64,000 nt of DNA from Corynebacterium atrinae (GCF_030408455.1 NZ_CP046977.1:1922001-1986000); one strand, 5' to 3'; shown: positions 44,525 through 54,849, numbered from the stretch's first letter. Numbers and translations: made by a program. The notes: generated from the sequence alone by a model not told the origin.

Positions 44525-46165
44525 CTAGAAACGGCCGTCAGCCGCATGCTGGGAGCCATCCACATGCAGGCTCACCGGACCATCGCGGTGCGGGAACAAC
44601 ACGGGTATCCCCTCGCGAGTAACCGTTGGCCGGTTCGCTGGCTTTCCTTCTCCGTCCTTCACGATGATCGCTTGAGTGCCCGCCGGAGCGGTGCCGACCT
44701 GCTCGACGGTGTCCACCACGTGGACCTCAAAGTCGTCCCACTCCACCTTCGGTGGGAGCTGCGGAGACTGCGCGAAGTAGCAAAACAAAGCCGCTAACGC
44801 TCCCAGTGTCTTGAGGGGATGACCCGCGATTACCCCGGCCAGCACCCATCCGTAGCCAAGCAGCACCCACACTGGCGAGGCTGGCACGATTGCATTCGGC
44901 AGTTGCGCACACCACTGGGCGACGGTGTGAATCCACCACGTCAACGGTTCGATGAGGTGGAGGACGGGAAACTCAAGGCCGCCGGGGAGTTGAGCTAACC
45001 CGACGGCGATGAGCCCGATGACGGTCACGGGTGGGACAACAGAGGCGACGAGAACATTGGCTAGAACGGAGACCAACGAGACCTCACCGGCCATGAGGGC
45101 AATGATGGGCATGGTCACCACGTCGGCTGCGACGGCCACTGCCACGGCCCGCACGAGAATGTCCGGGGCACGGGTCCGTGCGAGCGGGCGGTAGATCAGG
45201 GGAAAGAGGGCGACGATCCCGGCCGTCGCCGCGACGGACAGCGCGAAGCCATAGGTGACTGCCAGGTCGGGATTCCACAGCAGCAGGCCAATGACGGCCA
45301 CGCTGAGGCCGTGGATTGGTTCCACTCGGGAAGAACCGAGTACCGCCAGTAGCCCCACCAGACCAGTGACCGAAGCGCGCAACACACTGGGCTCCGTTCC
45401 GACCAGGCCGACGAAACCAGCCAACGCCAACAATGCCGCAGCTACTTGCACGCGAGGCCCCATCGTCAGCGCGCGGCAAAACAGGACAGCGGCGGTAGTC
45501 ACGATCGCGACGTTCGCTCCCGACACCGCCGACAGGTGGCTCAACCCGGTCTCGATGTAGAGCTGACGCTCTTGTGCGTCCTGACCCGAGGTGTCACCGA
45601 GCACCATGCCGGGAATAAGCCCTTGGGAGGATTCTCCCACCGTGTTCATTACTGCTTCGCGGAAAGTCTCGCGCACCCTGCCCGCGATGGCCGACATTCC
45701 CTCCGGGGATCCGATCACCTTGACCTCTCCGCGGGCTACCTGCATGCCAATTCCGGGACGTCCGCTTTCCCCCAGGGTGAGATCACCCGTGACGTGCGCG
45801 CCCGTGACTACTCCCGGGGGAAGTTCGTTCAGGAACACCGGCATCTCCACCGGATAGCCCGGTATGTCGAGTCGAATGAGGTAGCGTCCTCCCTCCACTT
45901 CTACGGGTGATGAGCTGACCGTTCCCACGAGGGGCTTCCCAGGTTCCCACCGGTGGGCCTGCCACCGACGCAGTTCAGTGATACCTACCGCAAGCACGCC
46001 CAAGGCTCCCACCAGAATCGCTTGGCCTGCTTGCCGCAGCACCACGGCACCCAAGACCACCACGCCTAGCGCCAGGATCACCCACCCCTGATGGACCGCC
46101 AGAAGTAAGGCGAGCACGACCGCCCACACGACGACGGCAGCAGGAACGAGGCGGAGTTCGCTCAC
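44525..46165 (-). CDS. comEC: ComEC/Rec2-like DNA-uptake channel protein, lacking the metallo-beta-lactamase tail
   Basis: 546 residues. An N-terminal DUF4131-like region with two to three helices is followed by a soluble OB-type part and the competence domain (about 200-470) with LIPGMVLGDTS, GLSHLSAVSGANVAI and about eight helices. Typical ComEC proteins are 700-800 residues with a C-terminal metallo-beta-lactamase domain; here only a ~75-residue tail remains, with no HxHxDH motif. It overlaps comEA by 4 bases. Role in transformation is plausible, not shown. Confidence 0.88.
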   Translation of the reverse strand: MSELRLVPAAVVVWAVVLALLLAVHQGWVILALGVVVLGAVVLRQAGQAILVGALGVLAVGITELRRWQAHRWEPGKPLVGTVSSSPVEVEGGRYLIRLDIPGYPVEMPVFLNELPPGVVTGAHVTGDLTLGESGRPGIGMQVARGEVKVIGSPEGMSAIAGRVRETFREAVMNTVGESSQGLIPGMVLGDTSGQDAQERQLYIETGLSHLSAVSGANVAIVTTAAVLFCRALTMGPRVQVAAALLALAGFVGLVGTEPSVLRASVTGLVGLLAVLGSSRVEPIHGLSVAVIGLLLWNPDLAVTYGFALSVAATAGIVALFPLIYRPLARTRAPDILVRAVAVAVAADVVTMPIIALMAGEVSLVSVLANVLVASVVPPVTVIGLIAVGLAQLPGGLEFPVLHLIEPLTWWIHTVAQWCAQLPNAIVPASPVWVLLGYGWVLAGVIAGHPLKTLGALAALFCYFAQSPQLPPKVEWDDFEVHVVDTVEQVGTAPAGTQAIIVKDGEGKPANRPTVTREGIPVLFPHRDGPVSLHVDGSQHAADGRF

Positions 46166-46815
46166 AAAGTGACCTGGTCTTTGAGCGCCTCGAACTTGGC
46201 GGGCCCGATGCCCTTGACGTCGAGGAGCTCTTCTACCGCACCGAATCCTCCGTGCGATTCCCGGTGGGAAATGATCGCCGCCGCGGTCGCTGCCCCGACT
46301 CCGGGGAGGGAGGTGAGTTCGGAGGCAGAGGCAGAGTTGAGCGACACTCCCCCAACACCACCCTCACCAGGTCCGGCCGCCGCAGGTTCTCCCACCTTCG
46401 GCACGACGATCTGCTGGCCGTCCGTGAGCCGCTGCGCCCGGTTGAGGGAGAACGTGTCGGCGTCCGGGCTGGGGCCGGCGGCGAGCAGGGCGTCGTCGAT
46501 ACGCGATCCTGGCGCCAAGGTGACCAGCCCGGGATGTTCGACCTCCCCCACCACGGAGACCACCAGCTCCGCCTCAGCGGAACTTGTGGATCCCGATGGT
46601 CCCACCGCCGGCAGGTCGATCGCGGTGACCGGCTCGGGCTCGCGTAGACCGTGGAACAGCACCCACCCACCGACGAGAACCACCACCACGGCGGCGGCGA
46701 TTGCCGCCTGCCGCAGGGACATTGACAGGCGGGGCTTGGGGTAGGCGACGTCGAGAAGCTCTTCTTCGCCGGTCGGGCGGGTGAGTTCTTTGAGGCGGTC
46801 CACGGTGGAGCTCAT
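46162..46815 (-). CDS. comEA: ComEA-like DNA-binding membrane protein
   Basis: 217 residues. A single membrane helix (about 37-55) anchors the protein; an SLBB domain follows (VVGEVEHPGLVTLAPGSRIDDALLAAG). The C-terminal ~60 residues hold two helix-hairpin-helix motifs, SLPGVGAATAAAIISHR and LLDVKGIGPAKFEALKD, that bind double-stranded DNA. It would capture DNA outside the membrane for ComEC. Start at 46815 chosen for the family-like N-terminus; an upstream in-frame start adds three residues. Confidence 0.92.
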   Translation of the reverse strand: MSSTVDRLKELTRPTGEEELLDVAYPKPRLSMSLRQAAIAAAVVVVLVGGWVLFHGLREPEPVTAIDLPAVGPSGSTSSAEAELVVSVVGEVEHPGLVTLAPGSRIDDALLAAGPSPDADTFSLNRAQRLTDGQQIVVPKVGEPAAAGPGEGGVGGVSLNSASASELTSLPGVGAATAAAIISHRESHGGFGAVEELLDVKGIGPAKFEALKDQVTL

Positions 46816-46868
46816 GCCCCTCAAACTAGGGCTAGCGGACCCGCCAAGCGAGCGTCAACCGGCAAGTC

Positions 46869-46877
46869 TGTGGATAA
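46869..46877. promoter_or_regulatory. Isolated consensus DnaA box
   Basis: TGTGGATAA, the reverse complement of TTATCCACA, lies in the 75-base gap between comEA and degV. It is single, so it is no origin; it could be chance or a DnaA-titration or control site. Confidence 0.3.
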
Positions 46878-46890
46878 CCACGCTGATGTG

Positions 46891-47712
46891 TCACCTAACG
46901 GTGGAGTTATCCTCAGGCCGGGTGGTGAACACCGCGGACACCCCGATTGCTCCAGCTCCAGTGTGGACGGCGAGCGTGGGAACCATCTCCATCGACATGA
47001 AGCTGGAGCCTTCAGGGAGCACGGCCTCCAACATCTCTAAAAGGTGCAGGGCGTCGTCGGCAGCGTCATTGTGCTGGATGGCCACGAAGACGGGCGTGCC
47101 GTGGGCGTGCTCCACCACGAGCTCGACAAGCTTGGTAAAGGCTTTTGATTGGGTGCGGGTTTTACCGACGAGTTCCAGTCGGCCGTCCGTGATCTGCATG
47201 ATCGGCTTCGTGGCCAGCAAGGCGGCGGAGAGCACGGCGGTGCCGGCGGAAATGCGGCCGGATTTGCGGATCTCTTCGATGCCGCGCAGGTAAACCCAGG
47301 TGGCGGAGCGCCCGAGGGTATCCACCGCGATGTCGTGGCATTCCTCGAGGTCAGCACCCTCACTGGCAACCTTCGCAGCGGCCATCGCCGCGGCACCGAT
47401 CGCCATGCCCACCGAGCCGGTGTCGATGACGCGGACCGCATCCTCGGGGAAAATAGCCGCCGCTTGGGCTGCCGCGGACCACGTGGAGGAGAGCTCCCGC
47501 GACAGGTGCAGGGCGAGAACGCCGTCGTCTCCCCCGCGTTCCAGCTGTCGGGCGTAGGCAGCCACCAATTCCAAGGCAGAGAGACCGGAGGTGGAGGCAT
47601 CGTTGCCCTCGTCATCGGTCATGACGTGCAAATCAACCACCGTGATTCCGAGCTCGTCGATGACCTCCGGGGGCAGACCGGAGGAAGAATCAGTGACTAC
47701 TCGTACCGGCAT
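46891..47712 (-). CDS. DegV-family fatty-acid-binding protein
   Basis: 273 residues with the DegV pattern: VRVVTDSSSGLPPEVIDELGITVVDLHV at the N-terminus, DGVLALHLSRELSSTWSAA and VIDTGSVGMAIGAAAMAAA. DegV/FakB proteins hold fatty acids for kinase FakA in some firmicutes; no fakA-like gene is here. It abuts the phosphoglycerate mutase-like gene (adjacent bases 47712/47713). Confidence 0.9.
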   Translation of the reverse strand: MPVRVVTDSSSGLPPEVIDELGITVVDLHVMTDDEGNDASTSGLSALELVAAYARQLERGGDDGVLALHLSRELSSTWSAAAQAAAIFPEDAVRVIDTGSVGMAIGAAAMAAAKVASEGADLEECHDIAVDTLGRSATWVYLRGIEEIRKSGRISAGTAVLSAALLATKPIMQITDGRLELVGKTRTQSKAFTKLVELVVEHAHGTPVFVAIQHNDAADDALHLLEMLEAVLPEGSSFMSMEMVPTLAVHTGAGAIGVSAVFTTRPEDNSTVR

Positions 47713-48432
47713 TTATCCCATATTCCATCCGTCTAGGTACCACTGGGCATCGCCGACCGTTTCTGGAGTGAAGGCCGGGGTGGGCGCCTTCTGCGAGCCA
47801 TTGATGCTGTTGGCGCGGATCTGAAAATCGTCGAGAGCGTCCTGGCTACCCGGAGCGAAACGCGGGCGCGCAGTCAGCTGCGAGCGGAACGTGTTTTTCA
47901 GGCCTGAAAGCATGGGGTACATCGAGACATCGAGGCCCAGCAGGTTGGAGGTCAGCGCCGAAATCGTGCCTCCGTGAGCCACGACGAGGACCGCGTTTCC
48001 GTCCCAATCGTCATAGCCCTCCATCAATTCGTCGATGACCGGCCGCGCGCGCTCGGCGACGTCGAGGCGGGACTCGCCCCCGGGCGGTGCCCACGAGGCG
48101 TCGTGGCGCCACTTGGCGCGCGCCCCCGGCAGCTCCTGGTCGACCTCGACGGAGGATTTACCCTGCCAGCCGCCGAGGTGGGTCTCGCGCAAGCGCGAGT
48201 CCTTTTCGACGTCCACGCCCAACTGCTCACCAATGATCATCGCGGTATCAAAAGCGCGGGAAAGATCAGAAGAGAGGATCCGGTTGATGCCCAGATCACC
48301 TAATTGTTCGCCTGCGACACGCGCCTGTTCTCGTCCGAGCTCCGACAAGTTGGTGTCGAGCTGGCCCTGCATGCGCCGAGTCGCGTTGTAGTCGGTCTGG
48401 CCATGGCGGATCAAGACGAGTCGGCGGGTCAT
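47713..48432 (-). CDS. Histidine phosphatase (phosphoglycerate mutase-like)
   Basis: 239 residues with the RHG motif LVLIRHGQTDYN (catalytic His about residue 9) and the second His in VLVVAHGGTISAL. It belongs to the broad-specificity phosphatase branch rather than the glycolytic dPGM. In mycobacteria the neighbour of rsfS is the glucosyl-3-phosphoglycerate phosphatase GpgP, so that role is a reasonable inference. The ATG at 48432 lies 4 bases after the rsfS stop; a long upstream frame antisense or overlapping rsfS is rejected. Confidence 0.87.
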   Translation of the reverse strand: MTRRLVLIRHGQTDYNATRRMQGQLDTNLSELGREQARVAGEQLGDLGINRILSSDLSRAFDTAMIIGEQLGVDVEKDSRLRETHLGGWQGKSSVEVDQELPGARAKWRHDASWAPPGGESRLDVAERARPVIDELMEGYDDWDGNAVLVVAHGGTISALTSNLLGLDVSMYPMLSGLKNTFRSQLTARPRFAPGSQDALDDFQIRANSINGSQKAPTPAFTPETVGDAQWYLDGWNMG

Positions 48433-48436
48433 GGGA

Positions 48437-48910
48437 TTAGTTCTCCTCGTCCTCATCGCCCGGAGCTTGCGCTGCCAAGGGGATTTCCTCGATGGAAGAG
48501 ACGGTGCGGACGTCAACCTCGTCGGACCACTCGCCGGGACGTTCCGGCGGGTCGATCCCCTCGACGTCGATAAGCGGACAATCGCGGTAGAGGCGGTCCA
48601 GGCCGTAGAACTCACGCTCCGCGTCGCGCTGGACGTGGATGATGAACTGGCCATAGTCCAGCAGCACCCAGCGGTTTTCGCGATTGCCTTCGCGGCGGAT
48701 GGGCTCGCGGCCAGCCTCGGTGAGCTTGTCCTCGATCTCCTCCACGATGGAACCAACCTGGCGCTCATTATCAGCCGAGGCCACGACGAAGACATCGCTG
48801 ATCGCCATCACGTCCGAAACATCTAGAACCGCGATGTTGCGGGCCATTTTCTCGTCGGCCGCGAGGGCAGCGATGGTCGCCAGGCGGCGGGATTCGTCAG
48901 AAGCAGTCAC
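48437..48910 (-). CDS. rsfS: Ribosomal silencing factor RsfS
   Basis: 157 residues. Typical elements are ALAADEKMARNIAVLDVSDVMAISDVFVVASADNERQVGSIVEEIED and WVLLDYGQFIIHVQRDAEREFYGLDRLY, in two parts. It binds ribosomal protein L14 and blocks subunit joining under starvation. The last ~35 residues are an acidic tail. The GTG start has GGATACTGA upstream. LIDV codons contain an 11-mer copy at 48565. Confidence 0.94.
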   Translation of the reverse strand: MTASDESRRLATIAALAADEKMARNIAVLDVSDVMAISDVFVVASADNERQVGSIVEEIEDKLTEAGREPIRREGNRENRWVLLDYGQFIIHVQRDAEREFYGLDRLYRDCPLIDVEGIDPPERPGEWSDEVDVRTVSSIEEIPLAAQAPGDEDEEN

Positions 48911-49010
48911 TCAGTATCCTCAAATTTGATGCAGTAGATATAGATTATCCCCCAAGTTTCCCACGGATGGGGCCATATGTCCTAGTCGAGTTCTACAAGC
49001 AACACCCCAC

Positions 49011-49604
49011 CTAGGGCTGGTAAAGATCGTTCTTCGTGATGTATTGGACCACCCCGTCCGGCACCAAGTACCAGACCGGCCGCCCGTCCGCCGCCCGCTT
49101 GCGCACGTCAGTGGAGGAAATCGCCATCGCCGGCACGTCGACCAAGTGCACGCGCGCCTGGTGTTCTTCCGGGAGCATGTCCTCGCTGAGCTCGTAGCCT
49201 GGCCGGGTGACGCCGACGAATTCAGCCAGGTCAAACATGCCTTCCCAGTCCCGCCAGGACATGATCGAGCGCAACGCGTCCGCGCCAGTGATGAAGAATA
49301 GCTCCGCATCGGGGAATTGGGCCCGCAGGTCTTGCAGGGTGTCGACGGTGTAGGTGTCCCCGCCACGATCAATGTCGACCCGGCTGACCTGAAACCGAGG
49401 ATTAGAGGCGGTGGCGATGACGGTCATGAGGTATCGATCCTCCGCGGCCGACACCTGCCGATCAGCCTTCTGCCAGGGCTGACCGGTGGGGACGAAGATC
49501 ACCCGATCAAGGTCGAATTGGGCTGCCACTTCGCTGGCAGCCACCAGGTGACCGTGGTGGATCGGGTCGAAGGTGCCACCCATGACACCAATGCGAGCGC
49601 TCAT
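49011..49604 (-). CDS. nadD: Nicotinate-nucleotide adenylyltransferase
   Basis: 197 residues. The nucleotidyltransferase motif is [15 protein letters not shown] (about 6-20) and the second signature is ISSTDVRKR. It makes deamido-NAD from nicotinate mononucleotide and ATP. The start at 49604 is preceded by, and overlaps, the end of a start-less reading frame (ATGA). A longer upstream start is not needed for family length. Confidence 0.95.
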   Translation of the reverse strand: MSARIGVMGGTFDPIHHGHLVAASEVAAQFDLDRVIFVPTGQPWQKADRQVSAAEDRYLMTVIATASNPRFQVSRVDIDRGGDTYTVDTLQDLRAQFPDAELFFITGADALRSIMSWRDWEGMFDLAEFVGVTRPGYELSEDMLPEEHQARVHLVDVPAMAISSTDVRKRAADGRPVWYLVPDGVVQYITKNDLYQP

Positions 49605-49735
49605 GCACCGCGATTGTACGTGGCAATCCACTCCGCGAAGACGTCCGCAACGTAGGCGTCATGGTCATTACGGTGTTCACCGAGGAAGTAGTCGGCGCAG
49701 CAACTAAGGCGAGGAATTCCCGTAGCGGGGACCGG
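49601..49735 (-). pseudogene. Start-less protein-like reading frame between proA and nadD
   Basis: On the minus strand, 44 sense codons run from just after the proA TAG, in the proA frame, to a TGA that overlaps the nadD ATG. The last ~27 residues ([17 protein letters not shown], then [12 protein letters not shown]) look like a folded peptide, with aromatic and charged residues regularly spaced. No ATG, GTG or TTG exists in the frame. It could be the remnant of a small gene, a small gene using ATT as start, or an extension of ProA made by stop-codon readthrough. Confidence 0.4.
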
Positions 49736-51019
49736 CTACGGGCGGGCCTGCCCCGTACCCTGCAGAATCCACTTGGTCGACGTCAGCTCGGGCAGGGCCA
49801 TCGGCCCACGGGCGTGGAGCTTTTGGGTGGAAATGCCGATCTCAGCTCCCATGCCGTATTGCTCGCCATCGGTGAAGGCGGTGGAGGCATTGATCATCAC
49901 GGCTGCAGAATCCACTTGGTCGGCGAACTTCTGCGCAGTGAGGATGTTCGTCGTGGAAATCGCCTCAGTGTGCCCCGTGCTCCAGCGGGCGATGTGGGCA
50001 ATCGCCCCGTCCACGCCGTCGACCACCTTGGCGGCGATATCCATGGACAGGTACTCATCCGCCCAATCCGCCTCGCCGGCCTCCACCACGTCCGAGGCGC
50101 CGAAGGCGGCGAGCTCGGCGACGTCTCCGTGGACGGTGACCCCTGCCTCTTGGAACGCTTCAACAATGCGGAGCTTGGCGGCGTCGGGCAGGGCGGCGTC
50201 GATAAGCACCGTTTCGGTGGCATTGCACACCGAACAGCGGCGGGTTTTGCCGTTGATGGCCAGCGCAATGCCCTGCTCGACGTCCGACTCAGCGTCGATG
50301 TAGAAGTGGCAATTGCCGGTGCCGGTCTCGATGGCAGGGACGGTTGCGCCGGTGACCACGGCTTCGATGAGGCGGGCGCCGCCACGGGGAATGACGACGT
50401 CGACAAGCCCGCGGGCGGTAATGAGATCCTGCACGGAATCGTGGGACTCGCAGGGCAGGAGCTGGACCGCCTCCCGCGGCAGGTCAGCCTCGGCGAGCAC
50501 GCCCTGCAGGATCTCGACGAGCTGCGCATTGGAATGCTTGGCCGTCTTCGAACCGCGCAGCAGCGCCACGTTGCCGGATTTGAGCGCCAAGCCAAAAGCG
50601 TCGACGGTGACATTGGGGCGGGCCTCGTAGACCATTCCCATGACGCCGAGGGGGACGCGGACCTGGCGCATTTGGATGCCGTTGGGCATGACACCCCCGG
50701 TGAGGACCTCCCCGATCGGGTCCTTCAAGCTCGCAACCTGGCGCAGCCCGCCGGCGATGCCTTCAATGCGGGCGGCATCCAGCGCCAGCCGATCAATGAG
50801 GGACTCACTCAAGCCGGCCGCTCGGCCCTCATCGATGTCGCGGGAATTCGCCGCGATGATCGCATCCGTATTCGCGATGAGCGCATCGGCAGCGGCGAGG
50901 AGCAGATCATTTTTCGTAGACGTTGGCAGCTGGGCCACGATGGGGGCAACCGCCTTCGCCGCGCGGGCCTTCGACAGTACTTCTTCTCGTTCGATGCTTC
51001 GCTGATCTGTCATGCCCAT
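49736..51019 (-). CDS. proA: Gamma-glutamyl phosphate reductase
   Basis: 427 residues of the aldehyde dehydrogenase superfamily. The active-site Cys is in [17 protein letters not shown] (the second Cys) and the signature [30 protein letters not shown] is clear. It reduces gamma-glutamyl phosphate to the semialdehyde in proline synthesis, after ProB encoded nearby. The start at 51019 or ATG at 51013. VLIDA codons contain an 11-mer copy. Confidence 0.95.
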   Translation of the reverse strand: MGMTDQRSIEREEVLSKARAAKAVAPIVAQLPTSTKNDLLLAAADALIANTDAIIAANSRDIDEGRAAGLSESLIDRLALDAARIEGIAGGLRQVASLKDPIGEVLTGGVMPNGIQMRQVRVPLGVMGMVYEARPNVTVDAFGLALKSGNVALLRGSKTAKHSNAQLVEILQGVLAEADLPREAVQLLPCESHDSVQDLITARGLVDVVIPRGGARLIEAVVTGATVPAIETGTGNCHFYIDAESDVEQGIALAINGKTRRCSVCNATETVLIDAALPDAAKLRIVEAFQEAGVTVHGDVAELAAFGASDVVEAGEADWADEYLSMDIAAKVVDGVDGAIAHIARWSTGHTEAISTTNILTAQKFADQVDSAAVMINASTAFTDGEQYGMGAEIGISTQKLHARGPMALPELTSTKWILQGTGQARP

Positions 51020-51038
51020 CGAGTGTAGCGAATCACGC

Positions 51039-51959
51039 CTAGTAGCCCACCTCGGGATTCACCTCCGTGGGCATCTTCTCCCCCGCCTCGAAAGCCGCGA
51101 AATTGCGCACGGCCTGCGACGCCGTCAGCGACCGGACCATCGAAGGCGTGTTGGCCACGTGGGGAGTGATCAGGCAATTGTCCAGCGCCCACAGCGGGTG
51201 ATCATCGGGCAGCGGCTCGGGGTCCGTGACATCAAGGGCAGCGCCGGCGATGACACCATCCCGCAGGGCCTCGTACAAATCATCCGTCTTGATCAGTGGG
51301 CCGCGACCAACATTGACCACCACGGCATTGGGCTTCATCCGCCCAAGCACATCCTTATTCACCAGGCCCCGCGTCTCATCCGTCACCGGGGTCAGCAGCA
51401 CAAAGTAATCGGCGCGCCCCCACACATCGTCGGCCTCGGACATCGCCAGCGTTTCGTGCGCCCCCTCGATAGCGGATCCGCTGCGATTCACCGCGATGAT
51501 GTGCGGACGAAACGGCGCTAGCAGTTCCACGAGACGCTTACCGATCCCGCCCGCCCCGAGGATCGCCACCGTTTTATCCTCGAACAACCACTGTTTATTC
51601 TTGTCGATCGTGTCCATGACGCTAAACGACGCTGCCGTCACCGCCGTCTTCAGCATGTGCAGCTGGGCCAGCAACAGCGCCATCGTCGACTCTGCAACCG
51701 TGTCAGCATAAAGACCAGCGGCATTCGCCCAGCGCGGACCCTTGCGGCCGAACACTCCCGCATCATTGAGTGTTTCGACGCCCGCGAACACCGCCTGCAC
51801 CACCTGCACGCTCTCCGGCCATGGGTCCGGCACATCCGCTGGCTGGCCGTTGAACACCACCGCCTGCGCTTGGTCGAGCAGCTCGGTGTATTCGTGCCCG
51901 GCCGCCTCCAACTCAGTGATGGTATCTGGCCAGGGATGGGGCATGACGGTGAATTTCAT
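51039..51959 (-). CDS. D-isomer-specific 2-hydroxyacid dehydrogenase family protein
   Basis: 306 residues. The NAD-binding domain has the GxGxxG motif [16 protein letters not shown] (about 140), catalytic Arg in NVGRGPLI and the His in [20 protein letters not shown]. The gene lies between proB and proA; in C. glutamicum an unassigned dehydrogenase gene (unkA) occupies this place. Its substrate is unknown and it is not needed for proline synthesis. Confidence 0.9.
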   Translation of the reverse strand: MKFTVMPHPWPDTITELEAAGHEYTELLDQAQAVVFNGQPADVPDPWPESVQVVQAVFAGVETLNDAGVFGRKGPRWANAAGLYADTVAESTMALLLAQLHMLKTAVTAASFSVMDTIDKNKQWLFEDKTVAILGAGGIGKRLVELLAPFRPHIIAVNRSGSAIEGAHETLAMSEADDVWGRADYFVLLTPVTDETRGLVNKDVLGRMKPNAVVVNVGRGPLIKTDDLYEALRDGVIAGAALDVTDPEPLPDDHPLWALDNCLITPHVANTPSMVRSLTASQAVRNFAAFEAGEKMPTEVNPEVGY

Positions 51960-51972
51960 GCCCCCACGCTAC

Positions 51973-53190
51973 CTAGATCCGCGAGGCGTAGTTGGACAAA
52001 TAATCTGCGTGCACAACCGGGCGACGCTGCCCCTCGGGGAGGTCTTCAGTGTGTTTGCCCAGCATGCCCACCAGGGTGTCCGAGTCGTATGCCACCTCGC
52101 CGCGGCCGATGATCTGCCCGTCGGGGCCAATGATGTCGAGGATCTCACCGGCCTGGAACTCACCCTCCACCGAGGTGATCCCGACCGCCAACAGCGAGGT
52201 GCCACCGGCCGTGACGGCGCGAACTGCACCCGCATCCAGGCGGAGGGTACCGCCGGTGTCGGCGGCGTAGAGCGCCCAGAACTTCCACGCCGACAGGCGA
52301 TTCTCCCGTGGATGGAAAACAGTACCCACGCTGGCATCCGCCAAGGCGGGTCCAATATTAGCGGCCGAGGTCAACAGCACCGGAACTCCGCCGCGCGAGG
52401 CAAGGCGCGCCGCCGAGACTTTCGATGCCATGCCACCCGTGCCCACCAAGCCACCGTCACCCGCGATAACACCCTTGAGGTCGCGACCGGTACGAACCTC
52501 GGAGACGAAACGTGCGTCCGGCTCGGCAGGATTGCGGTCAAAGAGCCCGTCGACGTCCGACAGCAGGACAAGAGCATCCGCGGTAGTTAGGTGGGAGACG
52601 ATGGCAGACAGCCGGTCATTATCGCCGAAGTGCATCTCCGAGGTGGCTACCGTGTCATTCTCGTTGACGATTGGAATTGCCCTCATCTGGCGCAAGCGAT
52701 CGATGGTGCGCTGGGCGTTGCGGGCGCGATCACGTCGACCAGCATCCGCCGCTGTGAGCAAGATTTGACCGATCGTGCGATCATAACGGGCAAAAGACTG
52801 GCCCCATTGGTGGGCGAGGTGGACCTGCCCAACAGCCGCCGCAGCCTGCTTGGTGGCCAGGTCGGTCGGGCGTTGCGCGAGCCCTAGGGGTCCCATTCCA
52901 GCGGCGACGGCGCCGGAAGACACCACGATGATGTCCGATCGGCTCATCCGCGCCTGGAGGGCATCAACGATGTGGTTGATTTTGTTTGGGTCAACGGTGA
53001 AGTCCTCCCCGGTCAGGGATGAAGATCCAATCTTTACCACGATCCTTTTGGCATTGGCGATGCGTGAGCGCATCTCCGAATCATGCCCAAAGGCCGGACT
53101 CTCCCCCGGCGCGGTGGCCGGCCCAGGGAAGGCGACGTCGTCAGCGGTATTCCGGTACGGGGACAGAGGCAATCCGGGAGAAGTCGTCAT
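51973..53190 (-). CDS. proB: Glutamate 5-kinase
   Basis: 405 residues from ATG 53190, which has AGGGTGG upstream; the catalytic domain begins with [12 protein letters not shown] and a shorter start at 53073 would give the usual ~366 residues. Landmarks are [11 protein letters not shown], the [24 protein letters not shown] substrate site in two parts, and a C-terminal PUA domain ([25 protein letters not shown] region). It phosphorylates glutamate, the regulated first step of proline synthesis. The N-terminal extension is Pro-rich and of doubtful reality. Confidence 0.92.
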   Translation of the reverse strand: MTTSPGLPLSPYRNTADDVAFPGPATAPGESPAFGHDSEMRSRIANAKRIVVKIGSSSLTGEDFTVDPNKINHIVDALQARMSRSDIIVVSSGAVAAGMGPLGLAQRPTDLATKQAAAAVGQVHLAHQWGQSFARYDRTIGQILLTAADAGRRDRARNAQRTIDRLRQMRAIPIVNENDTVATSEMHFGDNDRLSAIVSHLTTADALVLLSDVDGLFDRNPAEPDARFVSEVRTGRDLKGVIAGDGGLVGTGGMASKVSAARLASRGGVPVLLTSAANIGPALADASVGTVFHPRENRLSAWKFWALYAADTGGTLRLDAGAVRAVTAGGTSLLAVGITSVEGEFQAGEILDIIGPDGQIIGRGEVAYDSDTLVGMLGKHTEDLPEGQRRPVVHADYLSNYASRI

Positions 53191-53214
53191 GTCCAACCAC
53201 CCTACAGACCGTGC

Positions 53215-54723
53215 TTAACCCTGCCAGCGCTCACGATCGGCCGTCTGCCCCTCGCCGAAGTCGAGCTCGTCGATAAGACCGCGGCGGGCCTGGGAGGCGC
53301 GCTTGCGTTCCGCTGCGGAAATGCGATCATTGCGCAGCAGGCGGGCGTCTTGGCCACGTCCGGCAACAGTCGGATCCATTCCGGCACCAGTCATGGGCTC
53401 CCATTCGAAGGAGATGTCACCGATGGTGACGGTGCAGCCTTCGCGGGCACCGGCCTTGAACAGTGCCTTTTCCACGCCGGCCTTTTCCAATCGGTCGGCC
53501 AGGTAGCCGATCGCTTCTTCGTTTTCGAAGTCGGTCTGGATGATCCAACGCAAAACCTTGCGTCCGGTGACGATGAAGCCGTCCGGCACCTCCGGATCCG
53601 GGTGGACCTCGAAGTCGGTGCGGGGGGCGTCGACGGCGCGGGGGCGGATGATCGTGTGTTCGCTGTCGGCCTTGGCCTTGGGGCGTTCCTTGCGGGCCTG
53701 CTGCACGATCTCCAGGAGTTTGTACATCAGGGGATCCAGGCCCTTGCGGGCGACGGCCGAGATGATGAAGACGGGCCAGCCGAATTGCTTCTCCAGGTCT
53801 TCCTTGACGAACTCGGCTAGTTCCTGCGCTTCGGGCACGTCGGCCTTGTTGAGCACGATGAGGCGCGGGCGATCCCGGAGATCTCCGAGGCCGGTGTCCT
53901 CGTCCAGCTCGGATTGGTACGCGGCCAGCTCCGCTTCCAGCGCCTCGATGTCGCTGGCGGGGTCGCGGCCGGGCTCTAGGGTGGCGGCGTCGACGACGTG
54001 GACGAGCACGCTGGTGCGCTCGATGTGGCGCAGGAAGTCGAGGCCGAGGCCCTTGCCTTCCGACGCCCCCGGGATAAGCCCCGGCACGTCGGCAATGGTA
54101 AAGGACTCGTGCCCGACGTTGACCACGCCGAGGTTGGGGGCAAGCGTGGTGAAGGGGTAGTCGGCGATCTTCGGCTTCGCCGAGGACAGCACCGAGATCA
54201 GCGAGGATTTACCCGCCGAAGGGAAGCCAACGAGGCCGACGTCGGCCATGGACTTCAGTTCCAGGACGATGTCGTGTTCCTCGCCCGGCTCGCCGTTGAG
54301 CGCGAAGCCGGGAGCCTTGCGCTTGGCTGACGCCAGCGCGGCGTTGCCCAGGCCACCGTAGCCACCCTGGGCGGCGATGAAGCGGGTGCCGGGGATGGTG
54401 AGGTCGGCGAGGGTCTCGCCCTTGGCATCGACGACGACGGTGCCCACCGGCACCTCGAGAACGAGGTCTTCCCCGCGGGCGCCATTGCGGTGCCGCCCGG
54501 CACCGTTAGCTCCGCGTCCGGCCTTGAGGTGAGGGCGGAAGTGGAAGTCCAGCAGCGTGTGTACCTGCGGCGACACTTCCAAGATGACGTCGCCGCCGTG
54601 CCCGCCGTTGCCGCCGTCGGGCCCGCCGAGGGGTTTGAACTTCTCACGGTGGACTGATGAGCAACCGCTACCGCCGTCGCCGGCGGATAGGTGCAAGACC
54701 ACGCGATCTACGAAGCGCGACAT
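53215..54723 (-). CDS. obgE: Obg-family GTPase
   Basis: 502 residues. A glycine-rich Obg domain ([20 protein letters not shown] onward, to about 155), a G domain with [12 protein letters not shown] and DVPGLIPGA, and a C-terminal OCT domain (about 340-425) followed by a charged tail. It acts in large-subunit assembly and stress control. ATG 54723 gives the canonical N-terminus. Lies between rpmA and proB in the usual order. Confidence 0.95.
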   Translation of the reverse strand: MSRFVDRVVLHLSAGDGGSGCSSVHREKFKPLGGPDGGNGGHGGDVILEVSPQVHTLLDFHFRPHLKAGRGANGAGRHRNGARGEDLVLEVPVGTVVVDAKGETLADLTIPGTRFIAAQGGYGGLGNAALASAKRKAPGFALNGEPGEEHDIVLELKSMADVGLVGFPSAGKSSLISVLSSAKPKIADYPFTTLAPNLGVVNVGHESFTIADVPGLIPGASEGKGLGLDFLRHIERTSVLVHVVDAATLEPGRDPASDIEALEAELAAYQSELDEDTGLGDLRDRPRLIVLNKADVPEAQELAEFVKEDLEKQFGWPVFIISAVARKGLDPLMYKLLEIVQQARKERPKAKADSEHTIIRPRAVDAPRTDFEVHPDPEVPDGFIVTGRKVLRWIIQTDFENEEAIGYLADRLEKAGVEKALFKAGAREGCTVTIGDISFEWEPMTGAGMDPTVAGRGQDARLLRNDRISAAERKRASQARRGLIDELDFGEGQTADRERWQG

Positions 54724-54797
54724 AGTTGTGGGGAACCCTCCAGTAGGTGTAACAAGTAGCCTCCCACCGTACCATTGACCAGCGCCAACCCCGGAAT

Positions 54798-54840
54798 CGA
54801 AAAATCCGCCTCCCCGGCACATGGCTGGGAAAGCGGATCT
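54798..54840 (-). terminator. Intrinsic terminator after rplU-rpmA
   Basis: On the minus strand GATCCGC...GCGGATTTTTCG forms a stem with an inner TCCC/GGGGA extension and a T-run, starting about 10 bases after the rpmA stop. It separates the ribosomal protein pair from obgE, whose own start lies further down. Confidence 0.75.
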
Positions 54841-54849
54841 TCGTGAGAC

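Noticed and set aside
46869..46877. Replication origin
   Set aside because: Only one DnaA box, no AT-rich unwinding region, no dnaA/dnaN/gyr genes.
49661..51028. 455-codon plus-strand frame opposite proA
   Set aside because: proA is full length with its active-site Cys; the antisense frame is a codon-bias shadow.
53191..53196. A TTG start six bases upstream of the chosen proB start
   Set aside because: ATG at 53190 has better spacing to AGGGTGG; the real start might instead be the shorter 53073, which is noted in the entry.
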